64,000 bases of DNA, from NCBI RefSeq assembly GCF_004362665.1, contig NZ_SNXR01000011.1:1-64000 (forward strand). Reading direction: 5' to 3'. Origin of the DNA: Flavobacterium dankookense (GTDB taxonomy: Bacteria > Bacteroidota > Bacteroidia > Flavobacteriales > Flavobacteriaceae). Shown here piece after piece: positions 26,751 to 37,138 of this stretch; the first letter of the stretch is position 1, and the number at the start of each line of letters is the position of its first letter. The position numbers and the translations under genes are program-made. The notes under the pieces were generated by a model, which worked only from the letters and a program-made list of their open reading frames with translations, did no database searches and was not told the origin of the DNA.

Positions 26751-27308
26751 ATGAAAACAAAAAATTTAATTTCTGCCTCCTTTTTTGCCCTTATGATTTC
26801 TGTAACTTCTTTTTCTCAGGAAAAAACAGTAAATGTTGGCGGTGCGCCAATGTATCCTTCAAAAAACATTGTCGAAAATGCTGTAAACTCAAAGGATCAC
26901 ACCACTTTAGTTGCCGCAGTTAAAGCCGCAGACTTAGTTGAAACATTAAAGTCAAAAGGTCCATTTACGGTATTTGCTCCAACTAACAATGCTTTTGATA
27001 ATTTGCCAAAAGGAACTGTTGAAACATTATTGAAACCAGAAAACAAAAAATTGCTTCAAACAGTTTTAACGTATCATGTATTAGCTGGTAAATTTAGTGC
27101 TGCTGATATAGCTCAAGCAATAAAAAAGGGAAATGGTAAAGCAACTTTTAAAACGGTTAGTGGTGGAACTTTAACAGCTTGGTCAAAAGGAAAAGATATT
27201 TATTTGACTGACGAAAATGGTAATAGTGCAAAAGTAACTATTGCTGATGTTAATCAATCTAATGGAGTTATTCATGTAATTGATGCAGTAGTAACGCCAA
27301 AATCTTAA
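26751..27308 (+). CDS. Fasciclin (FAS1) domain protein, secreted
   Basis: 185 aa. Signal peptide (about 1-22, ending SFSQ) and one FAS1 domain with H1 box GPFTVFAPTNNAF, the YH pair in LTYHVLAG and H2 box GVIHVIDAVV. FAS1 domains mediate adhesion or matrix binding; single-domain secreted forms are common in Flavobacteria. Bounded by a bidirectional terminator. Confidence 0.9.
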   Translation: MKTKNLISASFFALMISVTSFSQEKTVNVGGAPMYPSKNIVENAVNSKDHTTLVAAVKAADLVETLKSKGPFTVFAPTNNAFDNLPKGTVETLLKPENKKLLQTVLTYHVLAGKFSAADIAQAIKKGNGKATFKTVSGGTLTAWSKGKDIYLTDENGNSAKVTIADVNQSNGVIHVIDAVVTPKS

Positions 27309-27330
27309 TTAGGTTTGTGTTATAAAAATA

Positions 27331-27358
27331 AAAAAGTCCTGAAAATCAGGACTTTTTT
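27331..27358. terminator. Bidirectional terminator between fasciclin gene and pheT
   Basis: AAAAAGTCCTGA and TCAGGACTTTTT form a perfect stem with a 3-base loop, A run before and T run after. Confidence 0.9.
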
Positions 27359-27360
27359 TA

Positions 27361-29781
27361 TTATCGTAAACTTGCGCCGAGTTCATTTTCAAAATTCTTT
27401 TGCAACTTTGTCATGATTTTGTCAATTTGTTCGTCGGTTAAGGTTTTTGAATTGTCTTGCAAAGTGAAACTTATTGCATAAGATTTTTTACCTTCAGGAA
27501 GATTCTTTCCTTCATAAACATCAAATAAATTAATGTTTTTTAATAGCGATTTTTCTGTTTGGCGAGAAAGATTGTAAATAGCGTCAAAGGCAATATTCTT
27601 ATCTAATAATAACGCCAAATCTCTTCTTACTTCTGGATATTTTGTGATATCTGTAAACTTAATTTTACTGCCAATTAATTTTAAGATCAAGTTCCAGTTA
27701 AAATCAGCATAGAAAACTTCTTGTTTGATATCAAAATGTTTTAATATTGATTTTTTCACAGTTCCAAATTCTACGATTGTATCATTTCCGCTAGCAATGG
27801 CAATACCTTCGGCAAAAACATCAGATTCAAAAGGTTTATTTTGTATTTTACTAATTCCTAATCGTTCTAAAACAGAATTTACATATCCTTTAAATAAAAA
27901 GAAATCGGATGGTTTTTGAGGATTTGTCCAGCTTTCTTCGTTTCGGTTTCCAGAAACAAATAATGTTAAATGCTTTTGCTCATTATATCCAGAAGGTAAT
28001 TTATGGTAGGTTTTTCCAAACTCAAATAATTTCAAATCCCCATTTCTTCTGTTGATGTTATACGATACAGCTTCCAATCCTGAAAACAATAACGATTGAC
28101 GCATTGCTAATAAATCACTACTTAAAGGATTGAGCATTAAAACATTATATTCCTCTTTCAACATTTCAGAAAGTTTGATATAATCTGGTGATGTTAAAGA
28201 GTTTGCCATCATTTCATGAAACCCATTGGCATTCAATTGTGTGGCAATAATATTTTGCACTTTATAATCTTCTGTTCTTGCTGAATTAGCAACAGTAGCA
28301 TTTAATTTTTTAGTAAAATTAATGTTGTTGTATCCATAAACTCTTAGAATTTCTTCAATAACATCTACTTCACGTTGAACATCAACACGATAGGATGGAA
28401 TTATTAATCCTAATCCAGCATCAGAAACGGTGGTTACTTTAATATCTAGTGAAGCCAAAATTCTTTTGATGGTTTCTTTTGGCAATTCTTGACCAATTAA
28501 TTTAGAAGTTTTTTCAAAGTTTAAGAAAACAGGAAAATCTTCAATTTTCTTTGGATAAATATCTATAATATCAGAAGTGATTTCGCCACCTGCAATTTCT
28601 TTGATTAAAAGTGCTGCACGTTTTAGCGCAAATTCAGTGATTGTTGGGTCAATTCCTCTTTCGAATCGGAATGAAGCATCGGTATTTAATCCATGTCTTT
28701 TAGCTGATTTTCGGATAGAAATTGGATTAAAATAAGCACTTTCTAAGAATATTGAGTTTGTAGTTTCTGTAACTCCTGAACTTTTTCCACCAAAAACACC
28801 TGCAATGCACAATGGACCTTTTTCATCGCAAATCATCAAGTCTTCTTCGTGAAGCGTTCTTTCAACATCATCAAGTGTAATGAATTTTGTTCCTGAAGCT
28901 ACTGTTTTTACACTAATCTTACCGTTTATTTTCGCAGCATCAAAGGCATGAAGTGGTTGACCTAAGTCATGCAAAATATAGTTTGTAACATCAACAATAT
29001 TATTTTTTGGCGAAAGCCCAATTGCTTTTAAGCGATTCTTTAACCATTCTGGAGATTCCTTAACTGTTATTCCGGAAATTGTTACGCCACAATATCTTGG
29101 TGCTAATTTACTGTCTTTAACATCAACATCAATTTTCAATGTTCTTTTATCAATTCTGAATGTACTAACTGATGGCGTAATTAATTCAAGAGTACTATTT
29201 TTTTGAAGTAAACTGGCACGTAAATCACGAGCAACGCCATAATGCGACATAGCATCTGCACGATTTGGTGTTAAACCAATTTCAAAAACTTCGTCATTTT
29301 CAATATTGAAAACTTTGGCACATGGTGTTCCTGGTTTTAACTTTTCGTCTAAAATCATAATGCCGTCATGGCTAGTTCCAAGTCCAAGTTCATCTTCGGC
29401 ACAAATCATTCCATGACTTTCTTCACCACGAATTTTTCCTTTTTTGATTTCAAACTCATTTCCATCCTTATCAAAAAGTTTAGTACCGATGGTCGCAACA
29501 GGAACTTTTTGTCCAGCAGCTACATTATTTGCACCACAAACAATTTGAACTGGTGTTCCATCGCCAAGATCAACTTTAGTTATTTTTAATCGGTCAGCAT
29601 CAGGATGTTTTTCACAACTTAAAACATGGCCAACAACAACACCTTGTAATCCACCGCGAACGGATTGGTATTTTTCTACCACTTCAACTTCAAGTCCTAA
29701 ATCGGTTAGGATTGCTGCAGTTTCTTCTGATTTTAAATCTATTTTGATGAATTGTTTTAACCAATTGTATGAAATCTTCAT
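27361..29781 (-). CDS. pheT: Phenylalanine-tRNA ligase beta subunit
   Basis: 806 aa. With PheS it charges tRNA-Phe. N-terminal ISYNWLKQFI, tRNA-binding OB domain with CEKHPDADRLKITKVDLG near residue 55, B3/B4 editing region with GVFGG and ESAYFNPISIRKSAKRHGL (about 325-370), B5 domain (about 400-475) and C-terminal anticodon-binding FDX-ACB domain (about 715-806) with YPEVRRDLALLLD. Full length. pheS is not in this window. Confidence 0.97.
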   Translation of the reverse strand: MKISYNWLKQFIKIDLKSEETAAILTDLGLEVEVVEKYQSVRGGLQGVVVGHVLSCEKHPDADRLKITKVDLGDGTPVQIVCGANNVAAGQKVPVATIGTKLFDKDGNEFEIKKGKIRGEESHGMICAEDELGLGTSHDGIMILDEKLKPGTPCAKVFNIENDEVFEIGLTPNRADAMSHYGVARDLRASLLQKNSTLELITPSVSTFRIDKRTLKIDVDVKDSKLAPRYCGVTISGITVKESPEWLKNRLKAIGLSPKNNIVDVTNYILHDLGQPLHAFDAAKINGKISVKTVASGTKFITLDDVERTLHEEDLMICDEKGPLCIAGVFGGKSSGVTETTNSIFLESAYFNPISIRKSAKRHGLNTDASFRFERGIDPTITEFALKRAALLIKEIAGGEITSDIIDIYPKKIEDFPVFLNFEKTSKLIGQELPKETIKRILASLDIKVTTVSDAGLGLIIPSYRVDVQREVDVIEEILRVYGYNNINFTKKLNATVANSARTEDYKVQNIIATQLNANGFHEMMANSLTSPDYIKLSEMLKEEYNVLMLNPLSSDLLAMRQSLLFSGLEAVSYNINRRNGDLKLFEFGKTYHKLPSGYNEQKHLTLFVSGNRNEESWTNPQKPSDFFLFKGYVNSVLERLGISKIQNKPFESDVFAEGIAIASGNDTIVEFGTVKKSILKHFDIKQEVFYADFNWNLILKLIGSKIKFTDITKYPEVRRDLALLLDKNIAFDAIYNLSRQTEKSLLKNINLFDVYEGKNLPEGKKSYAISFTLQDNSKTLTDEQIDKIMTKLQKNFENELGASLR

Positions 29782-29861
29782 TTTTGAAATTTTAATAAGG
29801 TCGCAAAGATAGTTATAATAGGAAAAAATACCAATCTGTAAGGCTTTATTTCATTAACAAA

Positions 29862-30725
29862 TTATAAAATCTCTTCAATATGTTTTTTGATATTTTCTGA
29901 TATTTTTTCAGTTGGTAAATCATTAGCGTCATTTCCAAACGGATCTTCAATTTCCTCAGCAATCAACTCTAAACTTGCTAACACATAAAAAGTAAAAATA
30001 ACTACTGGAATGCTGTAATAACCTAAACTAAAAGCATAGCCAAAAGGCAAAGTCATGATGTAGAAAAAGATAAATTTTTTAATGAATGCACTGTATGAAT
30101 AGGGAATTGGCGTATTTTTAATTCGTTCACAAGCGCCGCAAACATCGGTAAATGTTTGTAGTTCGTTATTGATAGTAATTAATTGGTCACCAGTTATTTT
30201 CCCCGATTTGTATAAATCGTTTATTTTTTGAAAAATAGTTTTGGCCACTTGATTTGGTTTGTGTTTGGAATGGTCAATTTCCAAATCGATATTTTCATAG
30301 AGCATTTTGCTTACATCACTATTGGAGAGATGTTTCGATAGAATGGAAGCATACATTGGAATAATTTGTCGCAAAAACTTTTTATCTTTTTCATCAGAAA
30401 GGATAACGGAAAGTTTTAGAGCTAAATTTCGGCTACTGTTTACTAAACTTCCCCAAAGTTTTCGTCCTTCCCACCAACGATCATAGGCTGTATTGGTTCG
30501 ATAGGCGAGAAGTAATGAAATTACAAAACCTAACATTCCATGCATTATAGAAATATTTTTCACATGGCTTTTTTCGGAGAGTTTCCAATATTCTATTTCT
30601 AAAAAGCAAACACCATAAGTATATAATCCAATGACAAACATCATAGGCATCAGTTGTCGGAATGTATCGGATTTATGAAATCTAAAGATGAAAGTAATCC
30701 AGTCTTTTGGGTTGTATTGTACCAT
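29862..30725 (-). CDS. Bestrophin-family ion channel
   Basis: 287 aa with four hydrophobic segments. The signature RTNTAYDRWWEGRKLWG near residue 75 and N-terminal PKDWITFIFRFHKSDTF identify the bacterial bestrophin (YneE) family, pentameric anion or cation channels of the inner membrane. It stands 80 bp from pheT and 31 bp from the TolC gene, on the same strand as the efflux operon, so it may be read through from it. Confidence 0.88.
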   Translation of the reverse strand: MVQYNPKDWITFIFRFHKSDTFRQLMPMMFVIGLYTYGVCFLEIEYWKLSEKSHVKNISIMHGMLGFVISLLLAYRTNTAYDRWWEGRKLWGSLVNSSRNLALKLSVILSDEKDKKFLRQIIPMYASILSKHLSNSDVSKMLYENIDLEIDHSKHKPNQVAKTIFQKINDLYKSGKITGDQLITINNELQTFTDVCGACERIKNTPIPYSYSAFIKKFIFFYIMTLPFGYAFSLGYYSIPVVIFTFYVLASLELIAEEIEDPFGNDANDLPTEKISENIKKHIEEIL

Positions 30726-30756
30726 TTGATATCAGTAATTTGATGTCAAAAATACA

Positions 30757-32064
30757 TTAAAAACTTAAATTTCCTGCTAATTCTTTCAAGCTGATTTCGT
30801 GAATTTTTGTTAAATACAATACGTTGCTATAACGAACTTTTGCATCAATGAAATTTTGTTGCGCCGTTCTAAATTCAATTGGTGTAATGGTTCCAATTTT
30901 AAATTTAGATAAAGTAATATCAAGGTTTTGTTCGGCTATTTCAAGATTTTTTTCTTCTACTTTAATTAGTTCTAAATTAATTAAATAGCTTTGGTAGGAA
31001 GTGTTGAGTTGCGTTTCTAAATTAAGTTTTTGTTGCTCTAAAATTAGAGTAGCATTTTCCACCTGAATTTTAGCTATTTTTTCATTTCTATTTTGTTGCG
31101 AACCATTAAAAATTGGAACTGTTGCGGCAAAACCATAATTAAAACCCTTTCCAGACGATTGTGTAATAAATCCTAACGAAGCTTCAGAACGAGTAAAATT
31201 GTAACCAGAAGTTATTCTAAGTGTTGGATATCTTCCAGCTTTTACTTGTTTTAGTTGTTGTTCCGCACTGTTTTTGGCCAAAAGTTGTGCTTGCAATTGT
31301 GGGTTTTGACTGCTAGATGAATCTTTTAATTCCTGAAAATTCAAGTTTTTATCGATTGTAGTTTCTTCGGTAACAGTAAAATCGGTTTGAACATCTCTAG
31401 CTAAAATTTGATTAAGTGTAATTTTAGCATTTTTGAAAAGTTCTTGTTGTTTTAGTTGTAAACTTTTGTCAGCATTCAAATCAACTTGAGCATTTAAAAC
31501 TTCCAACTTTGAAGCTTTTCCAATACTATATCTATTTTGGGCAGTTCGAACTCTTTCGTTAGAAATAACAATTGCTGTATCCAAAGCTTTTAATTGCTGT
31601 TGTTGTTGAACCAAGTCGAAATAGGATAAATAAACATCACCAATTTTGGTTAAAATAGCTAGTTTCAATTCGGCTTCACCTTGTTTTTGTAAAATATTCA
31701 ATTGCTCTTTTCGGGCAAACATTCTAAGTCCATCAAAAACTGTCCAATCTAAACTTACTCCGTAGCTTAAATTCATGTTTTTCGCATTGTTTAATTCTCG
31801 TTCAGTTCCATCGCCTTGCGTTTGTTTGGTGTCAAGAACGGTATTATTATCTGTAATATTTGCATTGATTGATGGAAGCATTCCAGCGTTTCCAATGTAA
31901 TTATTCGTTTCATCAATTTTCAAATCGTTTTTTGCTAATTTGATTTCATAATTATTTTCCAACGCAATTTTTACAGCATCTTCCAGTTTTAGAAGTTCTT
32001 GTGCATTTGTTTTTATGGCAAAGCCAATCAAAATCAGGATAATATATAATGGTTTGAATTTCAT
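30757..32064 (-). CDS. TolC-family outer-membrane efflux protein
   Basis: 435 aa. Signal peptide (1-21, ending TNAQ), then two internally similar halves rich in coiled coil, as in TolC: LKLEDAVKIALENNYEIKLA at the start and repeated periplasmic helices around 140-220 and 340-420. It is the outer-membrane channel of the tripartite pump encoded by the two genes upstream, starting 5 bp behind the RND gene. Confidence 0.92.
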   Translation of the reverse strand: MKFKPLYIILILIGFAIKTNAQELLKLEDAVKIALENNYEIKLAKNDLKIDETNNYIGNAGMLPSINANITDNNTVLDTKQTQGDGTERELNNAKNMNLSYGVSLDWTVFDGLRMFARKEQLNILQKQGEAELKLAILTKIGDVYLSYFDLVQQQQQLKALDTAIVISNERVRTAQNRYSIGKASKLEVLNAQVDLNADKSLQLKQQELFKNAKITLNQILARDVQTDFTVTEETTIDKNLNFQELKDSSSSQNPQLQAQLLAKNSAEQQLKQVKAGRYPTLRITSGYNFTRSEASLGFITQSSGKGFNYGFAATVPIFNGSQQNRNEKIAKIQVENATLILEQQKLNLETQLNTSYQSYLINLELIKVEEKNLEIAEQNLDITLSKFKIGTITPIEFRTAQQNFIDAKVRYSNVLYLTKIHEISLKELAGNLSF

Positions 32065-32069
32065 AGTTA

Positions 32070-35000
32070 TTATTTCTCTAAAGCTTCAATGTTATCAAAT
32101 TCCGGACGGTGTTTTTTTGCTTTTGACCACATCAAATAAATAGCTGGAATTACGAAAAGTGTTAATATTAAAGAAAAAATAGTTCCTCCAACAATTACAA
32201 CACCCATTCCAATTCTACTTGTTGATGCTGCTCCAAGTGAAAGAGCAATTGGTAAAGCACCAAGGGCAATGGCCAAACTCGTCATCAAAATTGGTCGTAA
32301 TCTTGCTTCCGATGCTTCTAGAATAGCTTCTAATTTTGGTTTTCCTTGTTCGCGCAATTGATTAGCAAATTCCACTATTAAAATTCCGTTTTTGGTTACC
32401 AAACCAATAAGCATTACCGTTCCAATTTGGCTAAAAATATTCCAGCTTTGACCAAATAACCAAAGCGAGAATAATGCTCCAGCAACAGCCATTGGTACTG
32501 TTAAAATAATAATGAATGGATCAATAAAACTTTCAAACTGTGCTGCTAATATCAAATAAATTAGAAGCAAAGCTAAAGCAAAAGCAAAAAGAATATTAGA
32601 ACTACTTTCTTTAAAATCGCGAGATTCGCCACCTAAATCAGTTGTGAATGTATCGTCTAAGACTTTGGCTTTGATTTCGTCCATTGCTTCGATTCCGTCA
32701 CTAATGCTTTTTCCTTGAGCTAAACCAGCAGAAACGGTAGCAGACATATAACGATTATTGTGAAATAACTGTGGTGGATTGCTTTGTTCTTCTACACTTA
32801 CAACATTATCTAATTGAACAAGTTCTCCATTTTTATTTTTTACAAACATCGAAGTCAAATCAAGAGGTTCGTCTCTGTCTTTTTCCTCAAATTGACCAAT
32901 GACTTGGTATTGTTTTCCATTTTGCATAAAGTAGCCAAAACGCTGTCCACTTAATGATAATTGTAACGTTTGTGCAACATCAATAACTGAAACACCAATG
33001 CTTTCCGCTTTTTCACGGTCAATTGTTACATTGATTTCTGGTTTATTGAACTTTAGGTTAACATCAACGTTTGAAAATACATCACTTTTATTTGCTTCTT
33101 CCATGAACTGAGGAATTTTTTCTCTCAATTTCTCAAAATTTGGTGCTTGAATGATGTATTGAATTGGCAAACCACCACGACGATTTACGGCAATCGTTGG
33201 TTGCTCTGAAACCGTAACTTTTGCTTCAGAATATTTTTTTGTCCATTTTGTAAAATCAGCTGCAATTTCTTTTTGAGATCGTTCTCTATCTTCAGGATTT
33301 TTTAAGGCCATTCTTATTCTACCTGTGTTGACGGAGGAAGACAAAAATCCGGGAGAAGTTATCACCAGTGCAATTTTTTTCTCAGGAATACTATCATTAA
33401 TTAAAGTTGACATCTCTTGCATGAAACGATCTGTGTAATCAAAAGTTGCACCTTCAGGAGTGGTAACTCCAACTACAACTAGACTTCTATCATCATATGG
33501 TGCTGTTTCTTTTGGCAAAATAGTAAAGAATAATCCAATTAATCCGAAGCAAATAATTACAATCGGAAAGCTTAGCCATTTTCTTTTCATAAAACGTTCT
33601 AAAGAAGAAGCATAACCTTTGTTTAAATTTACAAAATAGGGTTCGGTGAAGTTGTAAAATTTGGTTTTCTTTTGTTCGCCACCTTTCATTAAATAAGCAT
33701 TTAACATTGGTGTAAGCGTTAAAGAAACGAACGCGGAAATCAAAACAGCTGCGCCAATTACGACTCCAAATTCTCGGAACAATCGACCAACGAAACCTTC
33801 AAGAAAAATAATTGGTAAAAATACTGCAGCCAATGTGATAGAAATTGATATTACAGCAAAGAAAATTTCATTTGAACCTTTAATTGCAGCTTCAATTGGT
33901 GACATTCCTTCTTCTACTTTTTTGAAAATATTTTCAGTAACAACAATTCCATCATCAACCACCAATCCTGTTGCTAAAACTATGGCTAAAAGTGTTAATA
34001 CATTTACCGAAAATCCACATAAATACATGATGAAAAAGGTAGCGATTAACGAAACTGGAATATCAATTAATGGTCGAAATGCAATTGACCAATCTCTGAA
34101 AAATAAAAATATAATCAATACCACTAAGACAATTGATATTAAAAGTGTTTCGGCTACTTCAACAATTGATTTTTTGATGAATATTGTATTGTCTAAAACG
34201 ATATTGAGCTTTATATCTTTGGGTAAGTCTTTTTGAAAAGCTTCATATTGAATGTAAAATTGTTCGGCAATATCGATATAATTTGTTCCCGGTTGAGGAA
34301 TAATTGCCATTGCTACCATCGATTGGTCATTGGCTTTAAATTCAGTTTCAAGATTTTCTGAACCCAATTCAGCACGACCAATATCGCTAAGGCGAACAAT
34401 TTTATCATCATTGGCAATAATGATTATTTTGTTGAATTCATCTTCTGTAGATAAATTCCCCATTGTTTTTACTGTTAATTCTGTATTTGATCCAGTTAAT
34501 TTTCCAGATGGTAATTCTACATTTTGTCTTTCTAATGCATTTCGAACATCTTGAACTGTTACACCATATGAAGTTAATTTTATAGGATCAATCCAAATTC
34601 GCATCGAATATCGTTTTTGTCCCCAAATTTGAACACTACTTACTCCTGGAATGGTTTGTAAACGTTCTGCTATGACATTTTCTGCATAATCGCTCAAAGC
34701 CAAAACATCTTTGCTGTCACTTTGAACTGTCATCGAAATGATAGGTTCAGAGTCAGCATCAGCTTTTGAAACTACTGGAGGTGCGTCAATATCTTGTGGT
34801 AAACTTCTAATGGCTTGCGAAACTTTGTCACGAACATCATTCGCAGCTTCTTCAAGATTTTTTTCAAGTTTAAATTCTATCGTAATATTACTCGAACCTT
34901 GATTACTTGAAGATGTAATATTTCTAATTCCATCGATGGAGTTAATTGCTTTTTCTAATGGTTCGGTTATTTGCGACTCAATAATATCAGCATTCGCACC

Positions 35001-35156
35001 AGTATAATTTGTTCTAACGTTTATTTGCGCTGGATCAATCGATGGAAACTCACGAACACCAAGATAACTATAACCAATAATTCCAAAAAGAATAATGGTC
35101 AAGTTAATGACAATCGTAAAAACTGGTCTTTTTATACTTAATGTAGATAAACTCAT
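32070..35156 (-). CDS. RND efflux transporter (AcrB/HAE1 family)
   Basis: 1028 aa, the normal length. Twelve transmembrane segments with two large periplasmic loops; N-terminus SIKRPVFTIVINLTIILFG, TM4 with GLVVDDGIVVTENIFKK carrying the proton-relay Asp pair, and the late motif GLVTKNGILIVEFANQLREQG. Inner-membrane proton antiporter for drugs, bile salts or detergents; substrate not inferable. Its ATG overlaps the membrane-fusion gene stop by one base (TAATG), so the two are translationally coupled. Confidence 0.95.
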   Translation of the reverse strand: MSLSTLSIKRPVFTIVINLTIILFGIIGYSYLGVREFPSIDPAQINVRTNYTGANADIIESQITEPLEKAINSIDGIRNITSSSNQGSSNITIEFKLEKNLEEAANDVRDKVSQAIRSLPQDIDAPPVVSKADADSEPIISMTVQSDSKDVLALSDYAENVIAERLQTIPGVSSVQIWGQKRYSMRIWIDPIKLTSYGVTVQDVRNALERQNVELPSGKLTGSNTELTVKTMGNLSTEDEFNKIIIIANDDKIVRLSDIGRAELGSENLETEFKANDQSMVAMAIIPQPGTNYIDIAEQFYIQYEAFQKDLPKDIKLNIVLDNTIFIKKSIVEVAETLLISIVLVVLIIFLFFRDWSIAFRPLIDIPVSLIATFFIMYLCGFSVNVLTLLAIVLATGLVVDDGIVVTENIFKKVEEGMSPIEAAIKGSNEIFFAVISISITLAAVFLPIIFLEGFVGRLFREFGVVIGAAVLISAFVSLTLTPMLNAYLMKGGEQKKTKFYNFTEPYFVNLNKGYASSLERFMKRKWLSFPIVIICFGLIGLFFTILPKETAPYDDRSLVVVGVTTPEGATFDYTDRFMQEMSTLINDSIPEKKIALVITSPGFLSSSVNTGRIRMALKNPEDRERSQKEIAADFTKWTKKYSEAKVTVSEQPTIAVNRRGGLPIQYIIQAPNFEKLREKIPQFMEEANKSDVFSNVDVNLKFNKPEINVTIDREKAESIGVSVIDVAQTLQLSLSGQRFGYFMQNGKQYQVIGQFEEKDRDEPLDLTSMFVKNKNGELVQLDNVVSVEEQSNPPQLFHNNRYMSATVSAGLAQGKSISDGIEAMDEIKAKVLDDTFTTDLGGESRDFKESSSNILFAFALALLLIYLILAAQFESFIDPFIIILTVPMAVAGALFSLWLFGQSWNIFSQIGTVMLIGLVTKNGILIVEFANQLREQGKPKLEAILEASEARLRPILMTSLAIALGALPIALSLGAASTSRIGMGVVIVGGTIFSLILTLFVIPAIYLMWSKAKKHRPEFDNIEALEK

Positions 35157-36226
35157 TAGATTTTTTTAGCGTTAATCTTTACTTTAACATCAGCATCATC
35201 TTTTAGTGACATAACTCCGGATGTAATTATGGTATCGCCAGGTTTTAATCCAGATGTGATAATAATATTTTTATCCGTTCGAGTTAACGTTTCTACTTTT
35301 ATTCCTTTTGCTTTTCCATTGATTGATACAAAAACTTTTTTCCCTTCTTGTACAGGAACAATTGCTTCAGTTGGAATTAATATGGCATCTTGAATATTTT
35401 TTAAAGGAAGTTCAATAGTAGCAAAAGTTCCAGGCAAAAGCTTTTCAGATTGATTTTCTGCCAAAGCTCTAATTTTTAATGTTCTAGTTGTAGCTTCAAT
35501 TTCAGGTTCTATGGCATAAATTTTTGCTTTGAATGTCTCTTGAATGTTTGGAACCGTAAAAGTGATTTCTGCATTTTTATTGATTTCCGAAGCATATTTC
35601 TCTGGAATAGAGAATGTTATTTTCACACGATTTGAGCTTACTAATTTTGTAATCAATGTCGTTGGCGTAACATAGGTTCCAGGTGAAATATTTCGAAGAC
35701 CAATTTTTCCCGAAAATGGTGCGCGAATAGTTGTTTTTCCAATTTGCGCCTGAATTAATTGCGTTTGAGCTTTAGCCGTTCTAAAATCAGCACTGGCAAT
35801 ATCGTATTCCTCTTGACTTATGGCTTCTTTTTGCAATAAAAGTTTCGCTCTTCGCTCGTTTTCTGAGGATAAATTTTCTCTCGTTTTGGCTTGTGCTAAT
35901 TGCGCTCGAAGTTCAATATCATTTACTTTTAAAAGTGTTTGTCCTTTGCTAACGTTTGATCCTTCGCTGAAGGAAATATTTTCAACAATTCCTGAAATTT
36001 CACTACGAATTTCTACATTTTCATTGGCTTCGATTGAACCTGAAATGGATATAGTATTCGAAAAATTTTGCGGTTCAACAACAACTCCAGAAACAGTCAT
36101 TGTTGGTTTTTTTCCAGATTTGTCGTTGTTTTTTTCTGCTTCAGATTTGTTTTGTAAAATTCGATTTGTAATTAAACCACCGATTACTATTATTACAAGC
36201 GTAATGACTATGCTTTTTACTTTCAT
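35156..36226 (-). CDS. Membrane-fusion protein of the RND pump (HlyD/AcrA type)
   Basis: 356 aa. One N-terminal membrane segment (about 5-22), barrel-sandwich lipoyl halves with SGSIEANENVEIRSEISGIV and TIRAPFSGKIGLRNISPGTYV, a coiled-coil hairpin between them (about 100-160) and a C-terminal beta-barrel. It bridges the RND pump and TolC in the periplasm. First gene of the operon; no TetR or other regulator gene adjoins, but a 16-base perfect palindrome stands 81 bp upstream. Confidence 0.93.
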   Translation of the reverse strand: MKVKSIVITLVIIVIGGLITNRILQNKSEAEKNNDKSGKKPTMTVSGVVVEPQNFSNTISISGSIEANENVEIRSEISGIVENISFSEGSNVSKGQTLLKVNDIELRAQLAQAKTRENLSSENERRAKLLLQKEAISQEEYDIASADFRTAKAQTQLIQAQIGKTTIRAPFSGKIGLRNISPGTYVTPTTLITKLVSSNRVKITFSIPEKYASEINKNAEITFTVPNIQETFKAKIYAIEPEIEATTRTLKIRALAENQSEKLLPGTFATIELPLKNIQDAILIPTEAIVPVQEGKKVFVSINGKAKGIKVETLTRTDKNIIITSGLKPGDTIITSGVMSLKDDADVKVKINAKKI

Positions 36227-36306
36227 TGGAACTAATGAATTGGATTTTGTTTCACAAAACTAGTTTATACGAACAACAATAGGCGTAGTGTTAAAATTTA
36301 TTTAAC

Positions 36307-36322
36307 ATTTGTAGCTACAAAT
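36307..36322. promoter_or_regulatory. Perfect 16-base palindrome upstream of the efflux operon
   Basis: ATTTGTAGCTACAAAT equals its own reverse complement. A possible -10 box for the operon (TAGTTTTG on minus, 36255-36262) lies 45 bp downstream. The site could bind a dimeric regulator encoded elsewhere; alternatively the wider hairpin is a decayed terminator. Confidence 0.35.
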
Positions 36323-36429
36323 TTTGTCATGAAAACTAATTCTCAAGTATAAATTTTATTTTATGCACTCAATTTATTCAATAGACGTATTTTAATTTTA
36401 ATGTAAATATTAGAAAAAAGGATTAAAAA

Positions 36430-37110
36430 TTAGTTTACCAAGAATTTAACGATTTGAGAAGTATCGTTTACAATTACTTTTACTAAATATAATCCTTTGG
36501 CTAAATGGTTGATTTGAATGGTGTCATCAGAAGAATAATTTTCATTGCTATATATTTTTTTCCCTGAAATATCAAAAATATTCAATTGAGCATTATCAAT
36601 TTGTGACGGGAGTTCAATATTGAAAACGCCATTATTTGGATTTGGATATAAACTGATTTTTTTTTCATCAAATACAGAATTTGATAGAATAAACTGCCTA
36701 GAAGCAATCATTGGAGTAGATAATACAAAATTAAAAGTATCACTTGAAATTATCGGACTACTACAATTGGCTTCATTACCAAAGTGAAAAGATGAGTTTA
36801 AAGTTATATTTTGCTCACCAGATATATTGATATTTGATAAAATCAAATTATTGGTTATAGAAGTTTGTAGATTTAATCCTGTATTCAAATAACAAACATT
36901 GATTATGTGTTCAGAATTATTACTACTAATATTGCTATCTATCATATAGTGGACATCACAACTCTGACTTTCAATAGTCATTCTTATATCATTTGTTTCT
37001 TCGATTGGAGAGAATGTTATAGTTGAAATTCCATCAAAACATCCACCAATCTGAGATAAAATTATATTCTGAAAGAAGACAACAAATAAAAGAAGGTAAA
37101 TTTTTTTCAT
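36430..37110 (-). CDS. Secreted protein with type IX sorting domain
   Basis: 226 aa. Signal peptide (about 1-19), a cysteine-containing beta-rich domain of about 130 residues of unknown function, then a C-terminal type A sorting domain starting LYPNPNNGVFNIELP near residue 153 and ending GLYLVKVIVND...VKFLVN. The sorting domain directs export by the T9SS and is removed at the surface. The passenger is not recognised. Confidence 0.85.
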   Translation of the reverse strand: MKKIYLLLFVVFFQNIILSQIGGCFDGISTITFSPIEETNDIRMTIESQSCDVHYMIDSNISSNNSEHIINVCYLNTGLNLQTSITNNLILSNINISGEQNITLNSSFHFGNEANCSSPIISSDTFNFVLSTPMIASRQFILSNSVFDEKKISLYPNPNNGVFNIELPSQIDNAQLNIFDISGKKIYSNENYSSDDTIQINHLAKGLYLVKVIVNDTSQIVKFLVN

Positions 37111-37138
37111 AAAATAAAAATAGAGAAAAATTTGCTTA

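Noticed and set aside
36307..36322. Terminator of the efflux operon region
   Set aside because: The palindrome lies upstream of the operon and behind no gene that reads into it, and it has no real T run on either strand, so an operator is more plausible.
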